From the NCBI GenBank assembly GCA_002897955.1, contig BDTY01000089.1, positions 1 to 38,522 of the forward strand: a stretch of 38,522 nucleotides of DNA, in the 5' to 3' direction. This DNA is from an archaeon BMS3Bbin15 (GTDB taxonomy: Archaea; Hydrothermarchaeota; Hydrothermarchaeia; Hydrothermarchaeales; BMS3B). Of the stretch, positions 34,999 to 38,522 are shown one piece after another. Each line of letters opens with the position of its first letter. The stretch's first letter is position 1. The notes beneath the pieces were generated by a model that was not told the origin of the DNA, searched no databases, and saw only the letters and a list, made by a program, of their open reading frames with translations. The position numbers and the translations under genes are program-made.

Positions 34999-35901
34999 AT
35001 GAAGTCAATAAGAGAATATTTCGGAAGCAGATACAGTCTTGTCGGGGTTAAGATTTATGAAGAGGTGCCGCAGGATTACCCCCGTCCTGAGAGAAGTGGC
35101 AGATACTGTGAGTTTGTGAAGAGGGCTGCTCTCGGTGAAACTCTGCTTATGCTTGAGGAAGATGAAGAATGCCCTGAATCGCTTATAGCACTTGGCTTTC
35201 AGGAACCCAGCTTTATTGACCTTCAGCCCCGCCTCCAGCCCGCAAAAACACAGGCGGTACTTATTGCTCCACTCGAAAAGATATCTGAGCCTGATGTTGT
35301 GCTCATGATACTGAACCCCAGACAGGCAATGGAAATAGCTGCCCTTGTCGATGGTCTTGAAGCACAGTTTAAAGGTGGAATGGCCGTATGCGGTGAGGTA
35401 ACGGCACTTCCAATAAAAGAAAACAGAGTAAATCTGAGTTTTCTCTGCGGTGGCGCGAGAATGTTCGCAGATTATAAAGATAGCGAGGTAATTCTCGGAG
35501 CAAATATGAAGTTCTTCCAGGAGCTCGAAGCAAGAGTTAAGGCTCTGCAGAAGAGCTGTGGAGCCCTGTGTGGCTGCAGAACAAGCGACCTCCCGCAGAG
35601 AATGGTGAATGCTCTTGAAAACCTTGGCTTTGAAAAAGGGATAGATTACTTCTTTGGAAGAATAAACGGCAAGAGTGTGAGAATCTATCTTAATAAAGAT
35701 AATAAGGGTAAGGTAAACTATATTACAATCCACATACCTGTAAGAGGTGAGGTTAAAGTTGAGAAGCCACTTGAGGTAAAAACACGTGGCCCATGGAATG
35801 ATGTATTTGCAACCCTCAGGGATGGTGAGGGTATAGATTTGAATACAGGAAAGGGTATCAGGGAAATAATTGAAGATTTTGTGGCGAAGGTGAAAAGTTG
35901 A
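34999..35901 (+). CDS. DUF169 protein with Cys-rich motif
   Basis: The 300-residue protein matches the DUF169 family over about residues 1-195 (GSRYSLVGVKIYEEVPQDYP, FVKRAALGETLLMLEEDEEC). A CGALCGCRTSDLP motif near residues 188-200 with three cysteines could hold a cluster or persulfide. A further C-terminal domain of about 100 residues is unrecognised. The family function is unknown. Its position directly before SepCysS, with overlapping stop and start codons (TTGA), suggests it acts with that enzyme or delivers sulfur to it. Confidence 0.75.
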   Translation: MKSIREYFGSRYSLVGVKIYEEVPQDYPRPERSGRYCEFVKRAALGETLLMLEEDEECPESLIALGFQEPSFIDLQPRLQPAKTQAVLIAPLEKISEPDVVLMILNPRQAMEIAALVDGLEAQFKGGMAVCGEVTALPIKENRVNLSFLCGGARMFADYKDSEVILGANMKFFQELEARVKALQKSCGALCGCRTSDLPQRMVNALENLGFEKGIDYFFGRINGKSVRIYLNKDNKGKVNYITIHIPVRGEVKVEKPLEVKTRGPWNDVFATLRDGEGIDLNTGKGIREIIEDFVAKVKS

Positions 35902-37073
35902 AGTTTATAAACAAATATAAAGAACATATAATTATAAACCCGCTGATGAGAGGAGGTATCGTACCGGAAGATGTTCAGGCACAGCTGTGCCAGGAAGGCT
36001 GGCTCGAAGTAGGATACTCTCTATGTCACGACTGCCTTGAGGGAAGGAGCAGTCTCGTTTCAAAGCCTCCTGTTAAAAGTTTTCTTGGAAATGTAGCTGA
36101 ATTTTTTGGCGGAGACGAGGCAGAACACACCTTTGGCTGTAGAGGTGCCCAGTTTGCAGTGATGAAGACAGTGGGTGATTATTGCAAAGAGGAAGACTTG
36201 GAACCTGTTATTGTCGTTGACCCCAATTCCCACTATTCCACGAATATAGCTGCCGAAATGGCGGGATTGAGGGTTGTAGAGCCTCCTCATACAGGCTACC
36301 CCGAATATAAAGTTACTGCCGAAGCCTTTGAGGATAAGATTGAGGAGGTTGGCAGACCAGCTCTTGTGGCAGTTACACATGCAGATCCATACTTCGGCAA
36401 TATAGCTCCTGTTGAAGAGATAGGAAAGATATGCGAGGAAAGGGACATACCATATATGGTTAATGCTGCCTACACAGCAGGTGTTGCTCCTGTGAATCTC
36501 AAAAAAATGAAGGCTCAGTTTCTTACTGTGAGTGCACATAAGTCCATGTCTTCCCTTGCCCCTCTCGGCTATGTTGTAACAACCTATGAATGGAGCAAGA
36601 AAATATTTGCCACTTCAAAATCAAAAGCTGAATGGACAGGCAGGATTTTTGGAAAGAAACTTCCAAACCTGTTTGGCTGCAGTATAGGCGGAGTGCCGGT
36701 TATAAGCTCAATGCTCAGTTTCGATTATGTGAAGGAAAGGGTTAAGCACTGGGATGAAGAACTCAGCAAGATTAACAGTTTTGTTGACAGGCTTGAGGAG
36801 ATTGGAGATGGCGATATAATGCTTCTTGGTGAGCGACCGAAGAGACATCACCTGCTTCATTTTGAAACACCTGTTTTCTGGGATATTTCACAGAAACACA
36901 AGCGTAGAGGTTTTTTCCTTGCTGAACACATGATTAAAAGGAAAATTGTCGGCCTGCACAAAGGGTTGAGCAAACATATTAAGCTAAGCGTTTATGGTTT
37001 AACTCAGGAAGAAATCGACAGGGTTCTCGAAGCTTTCAGAGAGGCTGTAAAATTAAGAGAGAAGCTCAATTAA
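35898..37073 (+). CDS. pscS: Sep-tRNA:Cys-tRNA synthase (SepCysS)
   Basis: The 391-residue PLP enzyme converts O-phosphoseryl-tRNA(Cys), made by SepRS, to Cys-tRNA(Cys). The N-terminal INPLMRGGIVPEDVQ, Cys43/Cys46 (SLCHDC) and Cys261 (LFGCSIGG) correspond to the conserved cysteines proposed to hold a persulfide or Fe-S cluster. The PLP lysine is Lys215 in VSAHKSMSS. It starts with TTG overlapping the DUF169 stop, with AAGGTGA a few bases upstream. SepRS and SepCysE are not in the window. Placement at the end of a sulfur-carrier operon is the notable feature. Confidence 0.95.
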   Translation: MKFINKYKEHIIINPLMRGGIVPEDVQAQLCQEGWLEVGYSLCHDCLEGRSSLVSKPPVKSFLGNVAEFFGGDEAEHTFGCRGAQFAVMKTVGDYCKEEDLEPVIVVDPNSHYSTNIAAEMAGLRVVEPPHTGYPEYKVTAEAFEDKIEEVGRPALVAVTHADPYFGNIAPVEEIGKICEERDIPYMVNAAYTAGVAPVNLKKMKAQFLTVSAHKSMSSLAPLGYVVTTYEWSKKIFATSKSKAEWTGRIFGKKLPNLFGCSIGGVPVISSMLSFDYVKERVKHWDEELSKINSFVDRLEEIGDGDIMLLGERPKRHHLLHFETPVFWDISQKHKRRGFFLAEHMIKRKIVGLHKGLSKHIKLSVYGLTQEEIDRVLEAFREAVKLREKLN

Positions 37074-37081
37074 GCTTCTAT

Positions 37082-37481
37082 TTATTCACCCAGAAGAGTT
37101 CTGAAATCATCCAGATGCTTTTCCTCATCCACAAGAATATTCTCAAAGAGTTTTCTTGTTACAATATCCCCTTCACTGTCAGCAAGAACAATTATTTCCC
37201 TGTATATCTTAACTGCCTCTTCCTCACTCTTTATGTCCTCGCTCAGCATTTCATCGAGATTTTCCCCCACAGTTATCATATCTGGCTTTGTTGTGGGTCT
37301 ACCCCCCAGAAAAACAAGTCTGTCAGCAATAGTTTCCGCATGCAGCATCTCATTTATTGCAGTTTTTCTGAATATGTCTCTAACCATAACGCCCCCTTAT
37401 CCCTTTTGCCTCAACATTCTGCCACATATATTGAATGCTCACCTGGAGTTCTCTGGCAACTGCCAGATTCAACATTTCCAT
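37082..37481 (-). pseudogene. Frameshifted bacterioferritin-like (ferritin-fold) protein
   Basis: From ATG 37481 the minus strand encodes MEMLNLAVARELQVSIQYMW, continuing to about KGIRGR. It then passes a G5 run (plus-strand C5 at 37392-37396) and hits TAG at 37380-37382. The adjacent frame continues VRDIFRKTAINEMLHAETIA, then DRLVFLGG, EEEAVKIYREII and DEEKHLDDF. Removing one G restores a single ferritin-like four-helix protein of about 132 residues with the iron ligands E, E-x-x-H and E-x-x-H. This is either a true mutation, a phase-variable tract or a sequence error. An IS hairpin lies 27 bases upstream. Confidence 0.75.
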
Positions 37482-37507
37482 AAGTTTATGAAGAACATCG
37501 CAGAAGA

Positions 37508-37527
37508 CCAACGACTTTAGTCGTTGG
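37508..37527 (+). repeat. IS end hairpin upstream of tnpB
   Basis: CCAACGACTTTAGTCGTTGG is a perfect 9-bp stem with a TT loop. Relative to 324-343 it differs at two stem positions, both compensated on the opposite arm. Confidence 0.8.
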
Positions 37528-37670
37528 ATGAATGCGTTACTATTTTAAAAATATTGAAATACCTCTAGCTAAGGGTATAATGAATCGTAAATTTTAATTT
37601 AGTGGTGAAAATAAGCATAAAGTTTATATATTTCTAAAAACAATGATTATATAATGAAGAGTGGATATAA

Positions 37671-38522
37671 ATGATGAAAAGTTATAAGTTCAGGCTGGAG
37701 CCAAACAAAGAGCAGCGAGTTACATTAAAAGCAACTCTGGATACATGCAGACATTTGTATAATAACGCTCTTGCCAGTAGAAAACTACAGGCAGAACTGT
37801 ATAGACTGCCTATGACAAAGCAGTGGATTACAGTAGAAAATCAGATTAAGGCTTTACCATTGCAGAAAGAAACGAATGAATATTTACCTCTGGTTCACAG
37901 TCAGGTATTACAAGATGTCTTGAGAAGAGTTAATAAGAGTTTTAAGAATTTCTTCAGACACCTTAAAAACCATGAAAAGCCTGGATATCCACGCTTTAAA
38001 AGCTATAATAGATATAACAGTTTCACCTATCCACAGACAGGATTTAAAATTGTGGGTAAGAAATTAGAGTTATCACATATTGGTAAGGTAAATATTAAGA
38101 TTCATAGAAGCCTGACAGGAAAGATTAAAACCTGCACAATAAAGAGAGACATAGATATATGGTATGCAAGCTTCTCTGTTGAAACAGAAGATTCCTTAGC
38201 AGAAAAAACAGTAATAAAATCAGCAGTGGGTATAAATCCTCTGGTTGCATTGAGTAACGGAGAACAGAAAAAACCTCCAAAATTCTTATTGCAATCAGAA
38301 CACAAGCTGGCTAAAGAGCAGCGAAAACTATCACGGAAACAGAAGGGGTCACACAACAGAGACAAACAGAGAGTTATTGTAGCAAAGGTTCACAGACGAA
38401 TTAGACAGCAAAGAATGGATTTCCATCATAAACTTAGCAGGGAGCTTGTGGAGAAATACGATTTTATTGCCTTTGAAGATTTGAAGATAAAAAACATGCT
38501 TAGAAATCATCATTTAGCTAAA
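37671..38522 (+). CDS. tnpB: TnpB (IS200/IS605 OrfB), 5' 284 codons, altered RuvC-I
   Basis: The open frame starts at ATG 37671 (or 37674) and continues past the window end. The N-terminal helix-turn-helix/OrfB start (KSYKFRLEPNKEQRVTLKAT), the QVLQDVLRRVNKSFKNFF helix and KPGYPRFK are typical. The RuvC-I motif, normally VGIDLG plus about ten residues before the LSNGE turn, reads VGINPLVALSNGE. The catalytic Asp is Asn189 and about four residues are missing. The RuvC-II Glu (Glu269 in AFEDLKIKNM) is kept. The protein is therefore probably nuclease-dead, either a decaying copy or a TldR-like guide-RNA-dependent binder. The RuvC-III part is outside the window. Confidence 0.88.
   Translation, partial: MMKSYKFRLEPNKEQRVTLKATLDTCRHLYNNALASRKLQAELYRLPMTKQWITVENQIKALPLQKETNEYLPLVHSQVLQDVLRRVNKSFKNFFRHLKNHEKPGYPRFKSYNRYNSFTYPQTGFKIVGKKLELSHIGKVNIKIHRSLTGKIKTCTIKRDIDIWYASFSVETEDSLAEKTVIKSAVGINPLVALSNGEQKKPPKFLLQSEHKLAKEQRKLSRKQKGSHNRDKQRVIVAKVHRRIRQQRMDFHHKLSRELVEKYDFIAFEDLKIKNMLRNHHLAK

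Larger units (their letters stand above)
37500..38522 (+). mobile_element. IS200/IS605-type tnpB element, left part
   Basis: It comprises an end-type hairpin at 37508-37527 followed by about 140 AT-rich non-coding bases and a tnpB that runs off the window. No tnpA is present, so it is an IS1341-like tnpB-only unit or a domesticated descendant. The hairpin lies directly upstream of the frameshifted ferritin-like gene on the opposite strand. Confidence 0.65.

Overview
The window reads as a densely packed archaeal chromosome segment, moderately AT-rich. The markers are the archaeal RNA polymerase subunits Rpo7 and Rpo4, Spt4, ribosomal proteins S24e, S27ae and L21e, Kae1/Bud32, Hef, GatD and Pth2. 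It also carries Sep-tRNA:Cys-tRNA synthase, two tetrahydromethanopterin biosynthesis enzymes (MptA, MptD), a DUF515 protein and the archaeal early aromatic pathway. Together these suggest a methanogen-related euryarchaeote. No methanogenesis gene is present, so the lineage stays open. DNA gyrase B, cyanase and a NiCoT transporter look bacterial in origin.

Layout. 1-349: 3' end of an IS200/IS605-type tnpB with its right-end hairpin. 419-6763: one long plus-strand information-processing operon (PIN nuclease, H+-pyrophosphatase, rpo7, spt4, dephospho-CoA kinase, rps24e, rps27ae, kae1, bud32, rdgB). 6764-9671: an accessory stretch with a broken ArsR-like regulator, a broken antitoxin-like gene, cyanase and a Ni/Co transporter. 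9672-20202: amino acid and cofactor genes (ADH synthase, DHQ synthase II, DUF166, RNase HI, argH, gatD, aroC, mptA, DUF515, a secreted protein, mptD). 20256-22567: a tiny ORF and hef. 22568-23166: a promoter and a roughly 370-nt non-coding, transposon-like structured block. 23167-27349: L21e, Rpo4, DUF655, KsgA, HemK-like, Dcd, Pth2, CbiC. 27346-31882 (minus): ilvE, gyrB, a membrane winged-helix protein and hxlB, with a truncated ferredoxin relic between ilvE and gyrB. 31997-37073: threonine synthase, CysO-like sulfur carrier, YkgJ-like, E1 (ThiF/MoeB), TusA-like, DUF169 and SepCysS. 37082-38522: a frameshifted ferritin-like gene and the first 284 codons of another tnpB.

The most interesting unit is the thrC-to-SepCysS operon. 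A CysO/MoaD-like carrier ending in Gly-Gly, its activating E1, a TusA-type persulfide carrier, two Cys-rich proteins and SepCysS are translationally coupled or tightly spaced. This suggests a dedicated sulfur relay for tRNA-dependent cysteine synthesis, whose physiological sulfur donor has been uncertain.

Other points worth attention: rpo7 and rdgB appear to start at AUU and CUG codons; both tnpB pieces lack canonical RuvC acidic residues; hppA sits inside a normally conserved operon; several small genes are frameshifted or truncated, often next to transposon-end hairpins. No tRNA, rRNA or CRISPR array was seen.
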